Assembly: GCF_905220565.1 (NCBI RefSeq)
Contig: NC_059405.1
Span: 15,144,081 to 15,208,080 of the forward strand
Direction: 5' to 3'
Source: Melitaea cinxia
Lineage: Eukaryota > Arthropoda > Insecta > Lepidoptera > Nymphalidae
DNA length: 64,000 nt
Below, piece by piece: positions 20,466 through 31,596 of the stretch (position 1 is its first letter; every line of letters begins with the position of its first letter). The position numbers and the translations under genes were made by a program. A model generated the notes under the pieces. The model did not search any database, had not been told where the DNA came from, and saw only the letters and a list, made by a program, of their open reading frames with translations.

Positions 20466-20896
20466 CTATCTATATATGGTCTTATAATATGTCTTATTTT
20501 AGAATGAGCTCATAAACATCAATATTCCTAATCAATTACCTATGAACGATAACCTTAATTTAAAGTAAACATTTTTAATACGTGTGCTAAAAACATCTCG
20601 ACTAGACCAACTACGCAAACTCAATGTAGTGACTGATGACTTTAAAACTCTTACTTTTTAAAACCGATTAAAATTAAAATTCCTCTTAAAATGACAGTCG
20701 AAATAAAGAAAAATAAACCATCTGACCTAAATTTTTAAAATGATCAAGAGAAGCGCCCATTTAAGTAATATGAAATCTTCATTCGGACTTCAAGTCTCTC
20801 TCTCGCCGTTACAAAAGACATCGTTTGAGATGATAGCTCTTATAAACCCTTCTTTAAAACTATAGACATGGCGAATGCACATTTTCTCTATATTTT

Positions 20897-21395
20897 TAAT
20901 CCGACTTCATAAAATGAGGAGGTTTTTAATTTGACTGTAGTAATTTTTATGATTTTTTTTTTTAAATCGAGAAATGGTGCTTGTCTAGTGATACCATTTA
21001 AATTTGAGTGAGTTCTGACGAGTAATTGTTTTTGGATTATCACTAATAATAATAATAATAAATATCTACACAATACACACACAGTCGTCTGTTCGTAAAA
21101 TGCTTGTGTTATAGATAACAGCCGACTGGTCTAGCTACATTTTTTTTTCGATAAACATACTGATAAATATATAAATAAATATTTACATTACACCCAGACT
21201 CGGGGTGGGAATCCAACCCGCGACCCTCGGAGCAGAAAGCAGGGTCACTACAAACTGCGCCAACGGGCTAGTCATTATCACTAATAATGCGTATTTAATC
21301 GATTTCAACTACGTAGATGATTCTCTCATTTTATTATTACTTGTCGATATAAATTAGAGTCGGTTTTTTTGTTTGGGAACAAACATTTTGTTCGA
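20897..21395 (+). repeat. Degenerate family B element split by a SINE
   Basis: TTAATCCGACTTCATAAAAT at the left and AGAGTCGGTTTTTTTGTTTG at the right. The middle is interrupted by the SINE at 21051-21273. Confidence 0.7.
21051..21273 (-). repeat. tRNA-headed SINE with a 15-bp target duplication
   Basis: Flanked by perfect ATTATCACTAATAAT copies (21036-21050 and 21274-21288). On the minus strand it begins GACTAGCCCGTTGGCGCAGT (A-box region), then has GGGTTGGATTCCCACCCCGA (B-box region), and ends in an ATT-rich tail at its left. This is the layout of a pol III tRNA-derived SINE. It is not a tRNA gene: no acceptor stem closes. Confidence 0.85.
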
Positions 21396-21967
21396 TTATT
21401 TCTTTGTACTTGATCTGTTTATCACATATGTAGATGTAGCATTGAAATCTGTGGAAACGAATAAAAACTTTTTTGCTATAGAGGCCTATATATAGCTGCT
21501 TAAAAATATACTTTTCAGTCAAGCGACACCGTCAGCTGTTCATTATTATTGTATATTATAAAAATATACACTTTTTTATCAACACAACAAATAAGTAAAT
21601 AATAACAATTATTTTTTCAACGACCACAAATAAAAATCACAAATATAGAATACTTGTTTTAAGTGTGGACGGAACCGTGTAACTCATCTAATCTAATGAT
21701 ATAATTTACGACTCTCCAAATAATTTATTATATATTGGGTAGTAATCTCAACACGTTTAAAACATTTACTTACTTTAATGCTAGATCGGTAACTGAAACA
21801 TTTGATACTTGACAAACGGACCAATAACACTCATCTATACTCGTCTTTGTAATCTCATATCTTTGTTTTATCTATTTACATACCCTTATATTTCTCTTCT
21901 TATCGTTATCTAAAGGTTCTCGAGAGCTGAGAGACATACCACCATCCAGGGTTTCATTAAGTGAATG

Positions 21968-22580
21968 CACAAATAATTGTGTTTGCTCACAAACGAAAAA
22001 AAAACCGACTTCAATTTCATCGACGAGTAATACAACGTAGATCGACGAAAAAATAGTCAAGTAACTACGCGTTATCAAATATAACTCAAAAAGTAGTTAT
22101 CAGATCTTGATAAAATTTATATGTGACCACATGATAAACATCAGCTTTCGATTAAATTAAAAATTATCAAAACCGGTACATCCAGTAAAAAGTTATTGCA
22201 GATTTTCGAGAGTTTCCCTCGATTTCTCTGGGATCCTATCATCAGATCCTGGTTTCCTTATCACGGTACCAAACTAGGGATATCCCCTTTCCAACAAAAA
22301 AGAATTATCAAAATCGGTACATCTAGTAGAAAGTTATGCGGTATAATACAACGTAGGTCGACGAAAACAGCGTCAAGTAAAAACGCATTATTAGATATAA
22401 CTCGAAAAGTAGTTGTTAGATCTCAAATATATTTAAATGGGACTAATTGGCACACACCACCTTTCGATTAAAACAAAATTTGTCGAAATCGGTCTACCCG
22501 GTCAAAAGTTCTGATGTAACATACATTAAAAAAAAATACAGTCGAATTGAGAACCTCCTCCTTTTTTGGAAGTCGGTTAA
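21968..22580 (-). repeat. Family B element, full length
   Basis: Reverse copy. Plus-strand left end AATAATTGTGTTTGCTCACA AACG, right end TTTTTTGGAAGTCGGTTAAA. All blocks known from 18985-19740 are present once. Open frames inside it are shadows of the repeat. Confidence 0.88.
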
Positions 22581-22954
22581 AAAACAATTTAATTTATACT
22601 CAACTCAAGTAAAAATTTATACACCATCAGTCAAAGTCGAAAACAATTTCTTATTTAAATTACGTTTACCTTGCCCTCGATGATCTTTAAGAACACGTTT
22701 ATTTATCACAGGTAATGAATAAATAGCAAAAAATTCCTTTGTTCACTCATAAACAATAAGAGAAATGAGACAGGGTGTAAATTGTCAAATGTTTTGCAAT
22801 TCTTAATACGGATAATTTTAAGCTAATTTGTAAATAATACCAAAAATCGACTTCAATTATCATACAGAGTAATTATAATTATAATAGATTTCAGTTAACA
22901 CAAATGAAAAAAAATGTTAAAAAAAAATGAATAATATGGCGATGAGCGAACGAC

Positions 22955-23185
22955 ATACATTTTGGTTAGCGATTGTCAAAGACTACAGATGTCTGCAACA
23001 CCAAAAGCATCAAGCGCCTTGTCGACTTGACCTTCACCGACAGCTCCTGCCATCTTACTCACAACAGGAACACCAGACTAGCAGAGTGCATTATTACTTG
23101 GCCGTGATATTTTATAAGGTTGTAATATCCTCTCGGAGTACGTCATAATATTTCCTACTGTGCCCCACCTCAGCAAAGCCTTTGG
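22955..23185 (-). repeat. Family E repeat, diverged
   Basis: GTCTGCAACACCAAAAGCAT, then TCTTACTCACAACAGGAACA and CTACTGTGCCCCACCTCAGC match the reverse family E order, with many substitutions. Confidence 0.7.
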
Positions 23186-23564
23186 ACATACGACTTATAA
23201 GAACAGAGTAGTAAATCTGGAGAAAAAAATCAATAAATAATTTAAAGTTTAATCATTAATTTCAATCAAAAAATGTTGGCCCGTGTGTATTTCACTCTTT
23301 ACACGACTACTCGTGTGCTCGAGGTTAACATTTTTAAACAATTAAAGATCCCAGCAAAGCTCGCGCCACTCTAGCAAACCAAGTGTTCTGTACGTAGAGA
23401 AATTGTTCAATAAAATTTTGTTAAATACGACGGAATTTTTATTAAAATACAGAGTCATAAATCATAAGATCATGCTTCAAATCAAATTACCTTGATTATT
23501 AAGGAAAATAGGTTTTTGGTCCACGAAAACCCTTAATTGCAAATCGTATATCATTATATACACA

Positions 23565-23775
23565 CTAGCATCTCGCCCCGACTTCGCTCAGGTATTTAAC
23601 AATAATTTTAAAACGAATATTCTCATTTTTTTTTTAAAAGTACTCGTATATAGCCTATCGCCTGCGAATAGTGTAGCTTCCCAACAGTGAAAGAATTGTT
23701 CAAATCGGTTCAGTAGTTTTGGAGCCTATTCAATTCAAACAAACAATCAAAACTTTCCTATTTATAATATTAGTA
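23565..23775 (+). repeat. Family D-type retroposon fragment
   Basis: ACTAGCATCTCGCCCCGACT at the left, CAAATCGGTTCAGTAGTTTT in the middle and CTATTTATAATATTAGTATA at the right, the latter a frequent end of such retroposons. Confidence 0.6.
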
Positions 23776-24139
23776 TACATTATTACACCAAATAAGTTAT
23801 GCATGCTACAAAAATCAAAATGAGTTTTTTTTATATGCCTCAAATAAAGATTTCTTGATATAATTTTGTTGATAGATAAGTCATATATATATATACCAAA
23901 CTCTAGGACAAAAAGACCAATAGCCTCTACCTTATAATAAATTCTCATTTTATTAATTTTAATTAATCAAACTGTGAACTAAATCTTAAACAAAATAACA
24001 TACATGTCATATGATGACTTTAATTATTCTATAAAATTGACAGACAGACAACGAAATTTCATCAAAAAGATTTTACTAACTATTTTTATACCGAATCCTA
24101 AAAAAGTTATTTATTGCACGTTGTTACTTTTAATCGCGA

Positions 24140-24870
24140 CCGCCGCTCTTGACACATATAAAACGTGTCACAAATATAAATATAAATTATATTTATTTAT
24201 TCATTTATTCTTAATGTACACCGAAATACAGACACATATAAAGAAAGATACAATACAAGATGTACAAAGGCGATCTTATTTCTTAATAACGATTTCTTCC
24301 AGATAACCTTTGGGTACTGGACACGATATAGTAGCAGCGGTTAGAAGTGTGCACAAATTAAGAAGGAAAAATCAATAATAAATAGATAAAAACTACGATA
24401 TGATAGACTTACATAATTATTAAAGAAAAAAAAACATATAAATAAGTAAATATTTTAGTGTATACTATATAATATACATATACACACACATATACATACA
24501 TACACACATATATACATACACATATAAAAATATATATACATATACACACACACATAACACACACACACATAAATATACACATAAAGTAAACTACAAATCG
24601 CGACAGTTATGACTTAATGAGTAACATATAATGCTTTTTAAGGCGTTGCTTGAAGCAAGCTTGTGTTGGAGCTTGTTTTATTGAAAGCGGAAGAGAGTTC
24701 CACAGACGGACAGCATTAACAGTTAAATGAATTGGAGTAGAAGGAGGTAGAATGGGGAGGAATTTTCAGAAGCAAATTGGATTCAGATCTAAGGGAGCGT
24801 TCATGGGAATTGCAAAAAAACGTTAACCGTTCTTTAAGGTAATGAGGGGCATTAGGATTAATGTATATTA
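24140..24870 (-). mobile_element. Non-LTR retrotransposon, 3' end with C-terminal reverse-transcriptase-ORF remnant
   Basis: On the minus strand a coding remnant (about 24860-24605) reads HYLKERLTFFCNSHERSLRS, SNLLLKIPPHSTSYSNSF, then after a one-base frameshift VNAVRLWNSLPLSIKQAPTQ and ACFKQRLKKHYM. The VRLWNSLPLxI...FKxxLK motif closes ORF2 of CR1/Jockey-type LINEs. A 3' UTR-like stretch follows to about 24140. An AT/CA-rich tract at 24420-24595 interrupts the 3' UTR. Inactive remnant. Confidence 0.75.
24470..24590. repeat. CA/TA-rich low-complexity tract
   Basis: Imperfect ACACAC and ATATAC repeats without long pure runs. Confidence 0.9.
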
Positions 24871-25019
24871 GGATAATTATACTTTTGGTCATAAAAGTAA
24901 ATCAATATTATGAGAAATTATATTTTATTTCTTTTATTAATCGGTAACAGCACTGACATTACATTGGCAGGCGCGGGTTCGTTGCTGCTAATGACCAAGA
25001 TTTGTATAGGTCATACAGG

Positions 25020-25150
25020 GTTTTTTCATTCCTGCCCAGCGCGGTGACTATGGGCAAAACGCATGACTTCACGCCATTTTTGGCGTGAACTTGTGGAGGC
25101 CTGTGTCCAGTAGTGGACTGCGAAAGGCTGAAATGATGAAATGATGATAC
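25020..25150 (+). repeat. Family A retroposon, 3' end
   Basis: GCCCAGCGCGGTGACTATGG through GGAGGCCTGTGTCCAGTAGT to a GAAATGATGAAATGATGA tail. The 5' part is absent. Confidence 0.75.
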
Positions 25151-25194
25151 CTACACATGGCTGGTATTTTACTCAGGATCGTAAAGTGGGAAGC

Positions 25195-25340
25195 TTTTAT
25201 TATTTTTCGTTGAACGCGTTAATCTCACGAACTACTGATTTTCATTGAAGCATTATTTTAGTGCTGATTAGTTAATTTATAAGGAAAGCTATATAACATC
25301 AGCTTACGACCAATAGGAGCGGAGCATAAATGAAATTTAC
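25195..25340 (+). repeat. Family G repeat, partial
   Basis: GAACGCGTTAATCTCACGAA and CCAATAGGAGCGGAGCATAA match 19860-19980. Confidence 0.6.
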
Positions 25341-25349
25341 TGTAAAAGA

Positions 25350-25750
25350 GGGATCGACCGCAAGAATTACAGACGAACGAGAGTTATTTGGTGCGGTTGG
25401 AGGTGATGTTTCGTCATCGTACATTTTTCGTAATTTTACCGTTGTAATCGATGTTCTGCGTAAGTAGATTTATGCAGCAACAAAACGCAGCCTTGAAAAG
25501 CTGTTATGCGCTCACTGCCCGCGAGTTGAGATATTTGACAAAACTTGAGGGTAGTAGCAACTAGGTGTGGCACTCTTGATCGCGCCGCGAACGCACGTCG
25601 TCAAAATCGGAACTCGACCGCCACGCGAGCTTCTATGCGCATGTGTTATCGTGAAACTTTATCGTAATACAATAAACTCTTAGCAATTGCTCCAAGACTT
25701 TTGAAGTGATGTGCAGAATCCAACCAGCTGGTGTCCAACGATAGTGGAAG
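25350..25750 (+). other. Unexplained GC-richer segment, possibly a decayed LTR
   Basis: GC content is higher than its surroundings, with CGCGCCGCGAACGCACGTCG and CGACCGCCACGCGAGCTTCT, then TACAATAAACTCTTAGCAAT (a poly(A)-signal-like AATAAA) and TGGTGTCCAACGATAG, which could be a primer-site-like end. No partner LTR or coding remnant was found, so this remains a guess. Confidence 0.25.
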
Positions 25751-25934
25751 TCATCATCGATTCTCAAACGTACGTGGGTGCATTGTATTTTGTTGCTGCG
25801 TGCCGACTATTAACGTTCTGAACATCGATTCCATCGGCAGATTATTCCTGGTCTGACCAAAGTGTAGTAAGAAGCCACCTATCGGTTTTCTTTGTGGAGG
25901 TGCGTTTGCTACAAGTTGGTTATACATTTTATGA

Positions 25935-26232
25935 TTCAGCCTGTGACACCCCACTGCTGCGAGTAGGCCTTTTTTCTGTGTAGGAGAATGATTGGAACTT
26001 AATCCACCACGCTGCTCCAATGCGGCATGTTTCCTACATGAGTAAAGATCACTATCGTGTATTTATGATAACAACCGAAACCGACAGCTTAACGTGGCAC
26101 GGTGGGGAGCCCACAAGGATAGACATCCAAACCGGAAAGAAAGAACTGTACAAATACAAATATCCATCCCGAGCGGGATCGAACACGTAAACCGTTAGTG
26201 TTTTAGGTGACTACACGAATAGTACACCAGAG
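25935..26232 (-). repeat. tRNA-headed SINE with LINE-like 3' end, older copy
   Basis: Same layout as 47448-47776. The plus strand runs from CTGTGACACCCCACTGCTGC through CCACGCTGCTCCAATGCGGC to AGCGGGATCGAACACGTAAA (reverse B box). Diverged. The minus-strand open frame across it is not a gene. Confidence 0.7.
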
Positions 26233-26272
26233 CGGTTGTATACTTTTTAAATTAATAGCAATTACAATTATT

Positions 26273-26599
26273 GCTGTGTGGTTACGGCACTTAAGAATTT
26301 AGCCAGCCCCTCTCTTCCCGTGGGTGTCGTAAGAAGCGACTAAGGGATTACAAGGTTCCACAACCATCTTGGAACTTAAGAAGCCGACCGGTGGCGGGAT
26401 AACCATCCAACTGCTGGCTTTGAAATACACAGGCCGAAGACGGGCAGCAGCGTCTTCGGTGCGACAAAGCCAGTACTGCGGTCACGAACCCGCCTGCCCA
26501 GCGTGGTGACTATGGGCAAAACACATGAGTTCACGTTATTTTTGGCGTAAACTTGTGGAGGCCTATGTCCAGCAGTGGACTGTATAGGCTGTAATAATA
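26273..26599 (+). repeat. Family A retroposon, full length, with a 13-bp target duplication
   Basis: Starts GCTGTGTGGTTACGGCACTT and ends TATAGGCTGTAATAATA. It is flanked by perfect AATTACAATTATT copies at 26260-26272 and 26600-26612. This defines the family as a roughly 327-bp retroposon. The last 100 bases (GGAGGCCTATGTCCAGCAGT) resemble the 3' ends of RTE-type LINEs, so it is probably a SINE moved by LINE enzymes. Confidence 0.88.
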
Positions 26600-27639
26600 A
26601 ATTACAATTATTTGTGTATGTTACGTGACATCCTCACCACTTGCTCACCACCTCACAACTTTCATTGTTATTTTTTATTATTAGATCCATTCACTTCGAC
26701 GAATGAATTACGCTAGTTCCATCGACGGCTTAGTAAAGTTATATAAATTTCGAAATTATTTTAACTGCACCAAATTTTCCTTAGTATCGAGAATACAGAG
26801 ACAGATTTAATTTATTTCAAATCCTACTTTCGAGTGTTCACTTGATATTATATTAATGGTGATTGAAAGCTTTAAGCATGATTTATTCATTGGTGTTATT
26901 TTATTAAAAAAGTCGATATTTTAAATTAAAAACGATTTAAGCAACACACAGCCTACCTAATTATTGTTAATTCACGAGGAATGGACATCAAACACTACGT
27001 TTAGTTTTTTTTTATTTAAATTTACACAAAATTTATTGTAAGTATTTATAAGTCTTGACCTCAACTAAAACAAACACGTTGGCATACAAACACCCACATA
27101 CGAAAACATTTCACGACACAAAAAAAACTCACATATAAACAGGTGTAACTGCATAATCATAACACTTATAGCACTCACACATACAACACCACACACACAG
27201 AGACAGACAGATACATCAAAACTAATTATAAACAATGAATTATATAAATGTTTAGAATTCCTAATGTGTGGGTAACACAAAAATAAAAACGTACATATTA
27301 AAACTAAATATTATTAAATAATCGCCAATATCTACGGTAACACAAATGCAAACAGGACGAATAAATTACACCTCGTTCCGCTGTAATCGAGTTACAAAAA
27401 ACCCGCACAGCTAGGCCCATTAAAGCCGGTTCTTACATAATACTGCTCACGAGTACAACACGAGACTTTAATACTTTTGCTTTCGAACGAATTTCATTCA
27501 CAAAAACTCGCGTTTCGTCTTTACGCTCGTGCGCTTGTTTTACTAAATACTAGACCACCCACGCGGGTTCATTCGCGTTAATTCTTAAAACAGCTGGCTA
27601 TTTCGCTCTTGTGTAGCGTGATTTTTACAAAAGTAAATC

Positions 27640-27870
27640 GGTAAACAAGTGTATCTCCGCATGACAGTAAGTGCATACCGTAGCGCTAACGGGACACCAA
27701 TAGCGAACCCGTTGCCGACCTTATCCCTGACCCTCCTCGGGGGCTCACGCTACCTTATTATTCACAACAGGAACCTGACACTAATTGAAAGCAGTGTTAG
27801 CTGTGATCTTCTGTAACGTTCAAATTTCGCGCAAGATATTTCTTGCTGTCCCTACGTCAATAAGTGACTT
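27640..27870 (-). repeat. Family E repeat, diverged
   Basis: AATCGGTAAACAAGTGTATC, TTGCCGACCTTATCCCTGAC and TTCACAACAGGAACCTGACA follow the reverse family E order. Confidence 0.65.
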
Positions 27871-28424
27871 TTTAAGAGCCATTTCACAAAAATCGGTAAC
27901 AATCCGCGAAATTGTAATATTTTGACGTCGTTAATCTCAGTGTTGGATGCAATAATGTAATTTATATTCTTGAAATATAATAGAGCAACCTTTGTTGTAG
28001 TCCATAGTCAGATCAGAATTTTGATTTATATTATGTGTATAAAATTATTATCCTTTTCATCAGCCTCCTCCCTGGGTAAACGGTCGCAATGTATACTTTG
28101 AAGTCCTACTTTTCAATAACCTCTACGTTGAAACCATTTTAAAAAAATATCATAATATGTGGAATATAATTTTGTTGTCCACTATCATAGATTTTTATTC
28201 CATTTGTATCTCTATTAAACGATAAAAAAAATTTAAAGTTACGAATATTTTCCAAATAAGTACAATTTTAAAAGCGATATTTCTCTTAGAAAACTAAGAA
28301 ATTTTAACGAACTATCTTCATCAAAGTAAACTTACATCATTAAGGAATACAAAAAAAATAATTAAAAGATGTAATTATTTTTAATACATTTTATATTAAA
28401 TAATAAAAAGATAGTATATATTGC

Positions 28425-28560
28425 CACGCATCAAGCCCGGTAAATCAGTCGAGCGCTAGCGCTCTTAGAGGTAAGGTCCACGCCAAATTCTGCGCAGCCG
28501 TCTCTTTCGCTCACACGCGCCAAGCGCCTGTTGTTATAGGGGATAAAACGCATTTGATAC
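28425..28560. other. Short GC-rich island with a 14-bp palindrome
   Basis: GAGCGCTAGCGCTC (28451-28464) is a perfect palindrome inside a GC-rich patch in very AT-rich intron. No function is assigned. Confidence 0.35.
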
Positions 28561-28958
28561 TTTCATAATAAAATATAAATAAAATAAACATATTACGAAA
28601 ATGACTGTAAAATAATATAATGATAATTTCTGTAAACAAATGTATAATTTAATTTTCTTTTCTCACACTATCAATACAAATAGGCATTTCAATCTGTTTG
28701 TCTTGTTATTTGTTAATTAATATGTTTGTCGGTGTCGATGTCATTAAATGCTTTTTTATTCATATCGTAAATATTAGATTCATTCGTAAACTGACAAAAC
28801 TAAATCAATTTAAAAAAATTGTTTCATAAAATTGATTTTTTTAATTTTATTTTAAATTTATTGACTGTTGTTATATAAAATACTTGAAATTTTTAACAAA
28901 TTAATTATGTAAAAAACATTTTATACCATAGTTATAATTTTTATTATACATCAGAAAA

Positions 28959-29253
28959 TGATCACGATGGTCTTTTGGTTGTCACACTATACGTACTAGC
29001 ACAAAGATCGCGCGGCTCGTACGACTCGCGCGATGCGACCAAATTTACCTAAACTTGCAGAGCGTAAAATTGTGAAATGGCTCTTAAATCATACAGCTTT
29101 TCTCATTTCGTTCTTAACTTCGAACCTCGGTGAAACCAAAATGCGTCACGATAAAAAAATGAAACACATATATGAAAATAGAATACATTATTGCTCAAAA
29201 AGCGTAAGCGACGCGTTTTGCTTAGCGCTTACGACCTTTTGAGACCGTGATCA
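28959..29253. mobile_element. Candidate foldback/MITE with an internal hairpin
   Basis: The ends are imperfect inverted repeats (TGATCACGATGGTC on the left, GACCGTGATCA on the right). Inside, CTCAAAAAGCGTAAGCG (29194-29210) pairs with CGCTTACGACCTTTTGAG (29226-29243) with a single bulge and a 15-nt loop. A target duplication was not found. Confidence 0.4.
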
Positions 29254-29659
29254 CCGTCGATAGAATATTCCCAACGACATACCTTCTTACGACTTTTCAG
29301 AAGATGCACTTCTACCGTGTTTGGATTACATCACACACAACTTTTTTTTAATAATATTAGTAAGGTTAACAATAAATATAATTAAATTAAAACAGTCGTC
29401 AACCCTGATGAAAATGACCCGTTTTAAACGAGATCGATACACCGTTAATTAGTGCAACACGACAACTCGACAAACAACAATGCAAAAAATCCGCAAACAA
29501 CATAAATCATGAGAAGTATCCCTTATAAGTACAACGAACCGTTTTAACGAGCCAATAAGCGCACCAGATCATCCCGTAACGGAGTCAGTGATATAATATT
29601 TTTTGTATCCATAAATCCTTTAACTAAGAGTCACGTCTTTTACACAGTTATGCTAACGA

Positions 29660-29765
29660 AAAGGACTGGTTGACTTGATTAGCACGGTGGTGCACTTTGC
29701 AGTGACCCTGCTTTCTACTCCGGGGTTTGTGGGTTCGATACTCGTCTCAATACTGGGTGTGATAT
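29660..29765 (+). repeat. tRNA-headed SINE, head portion
   Basis: GATTAGCACGGTGGTGCACT (A-box region) and TTTGTGGGTTCGATACTCGT (B-box region) give the same head layout as 21273-21180 read on the minus strand. It is followed at once by a reversed family D tail. Confidence 0.65.
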
Positions 29766-29890
29766 ATGTATCCCTATATAGTATAAAACACAGTCCCTTC
29801 CAGCTGTCTCTATGCTTAGATCTTTAAAACTACATAACGGATTTTGATGTGGTTTTCGGTAAATAGAGTAATTCCAGAGGAATAATACTG
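29766..29890 (-). repeat. Family D fragment
   Basis: TATGCTTAGATCTTTAAAAC then TACATAACGGATTTTGATGT is the reverse of the family D part at 45560-45600. Confidence 0.65.
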
Positions 29891-29968
29891 ATAGTTTAGA
29901 GGTTTCTAATTTGATGTCGTAAATAAACACATTTTTTGCGCATATATTATGTATTTTATTTATTTTAT

Positions 29969-30360
29969 ACTAGCTGTGCCCTGCGACTTCGTTCGCATGG
30001 AATTTAACAAAAAAGTTATTTTTTCAGTTCGCAGAGTTAGAAAATAAATAAATTTCTAAAATAAAAGTAGCCTAAGTTACTCCTTATTGTATCAGCTATC
30101 TGCCAGGGAAAGTTCCGACAAAATCGGTCCAGCCGTTTCTGAGATTAGCCGGAACAAAGAGACAGAAAGACAGACAGACAAAAATTGTAAAAAAAATGTT
30201 ATTTTGGTATTTGTACCGTGTATACATCCATATGCATTTAGTAAAAAGCGCTTATTTAAATATTAGAAACAGACACTCCAATTTTATTTATTTGTATATT
30301 TTATATTTAGTACCAGCATTGCACCCGTGCGAAGCCGGAGCTGGTCGCTGGTGTAGTTAT
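29969..30360 (+). repeat. Family C retroposon followed by a family D-type head
   Basis: ACTAGCTGTGCCCTGCGACT, TCGGTCCAGCCGTTTCTGAG, then GACAGAAAGACAGACAGACA, ending ATTTTATTTATTTGTATATT. From about 30310 a reversed family D head (ATTGCACCCGTGCGAAGCCG) is attached. A second family C copy is at 52421-52745. Confidence 0.78.
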
Positions 30361-31336
30361 ATACATAGATGTATATTAATAAAAAAAAAATGATCTCTAT
30401 CAGTCAGCTGCTACCTACAACACATACATTAAATTACCTACGTTATTAACAACCGACTACATGTACATGTAGATGTTTTTTTATTTACTTTGTCAACGAT
30501 ATCCCGTTCACTCAACTCACGTTCTCACATTTTTATTTCAATAAGCGATTTGCTTTCCTTTGTTTAAATATTAGAACTTAGAGCACGATACCGTACATAC
30601 TCGTACTTAACACATTACTTTAAAATTATTCGCAATATTTACTTTTAACGGAGTAATTTTTTGAGTTTCTTACCGATTCCTGCCAGCGGAATCTAGATTC
30701 TCAAATTACATTATTTATAACTAATTAGATAAATAAATATTGTATGGTTAACCTTTTCATAATGATAATTCAAATGTGCTTTTGAAACCCAATCAAAATA
30801 AGAAACTTTTAATTTGATAAAGTATTTGAAATGGGAGAACATAGATAAAAATAGTTTTCGTTTGGTATGTCGCTAATTACATCGTTATTACATTGAGATT
30901 CAATACACGTAATAACAATAAATGTAAAACATCACCAGTTCATGTTTTAGTTAGAAACAAAAGAAAGCAATTTTACTGCTATATCGAACAAATAAAGCGG
31001 AAAAACAAAACATTATTATTATCTTAAATGGTTTGATAATGATGATGCGAGTTTCAAAGCTTAAGTTACAATCAAACTACAAATCGAAATTTAAATTAAT
31101 ATTATTTATATAATTTCCAGGAAGGTCCATCGGCATGAAACGTATACTAAAAGAAACAAACCAAAACAGTGTGACGTCATCGCTCTGAAAGTTAAACAGG
31201 ATAATTGGAGATCGAGGAGTCGAGAATTGAGGCGTTTCAATTCAAAACTTATTTCATGTCAGATCAATGTATACTATTAATACAAGTATTTTTGCGTTTG
31301 TTCATAAATAAATAAAGACTAGACTAGACTGGAACT

Positions 31337-31596
31337 AATTAACCCTGCTTTTATATCCTGCTCAAAATCTGGAGCAACCCGACCGGGGAAGTATCTAGCT
31401 AAATAATACTGTTTTCAAGCAGTATTGGGTTCCTGTTGGTGAATAAGGTAACGAGAGCTCCTGGGTGGGGATTGGGGGATAGGGTCGGCAACGAGCTTGC
31501 AATGCTTCTGGTGTTGCAGGCGTCCATAAGCTACGGTAACCGCTTACCATCAGGTGAACCGTACGCTTGTTTGTCGACCTAGTGATAAATTAAAAA
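31337..31596 (+). repeat. Family E repeat
   Basis: ATCCTGCTCAAAATCTGGAG, TTCAAGCAGTATTGGGTTCC, TGCTTCTGGTGTTGCAGGCG and GGTGAACCGTACGCTTGTTT, then GTCGACCTAGTGATAAATT and a poly(A) run, one of the better preserved copies. Confidence 0.82.

Noticed and set aside
21180..21273. tRNA gene suggested by A- and B-box-like sequence
   Set aside because: No closing acceptor stem or anticodon arm; the copy has a SINE tail and a 15-bp target duplication.
24004..24306. 100-codon plus-strand open frame
   Set aside because: It overlaps the 3' UTR of a minus-strand LINE remnant and has no recognisable domain.
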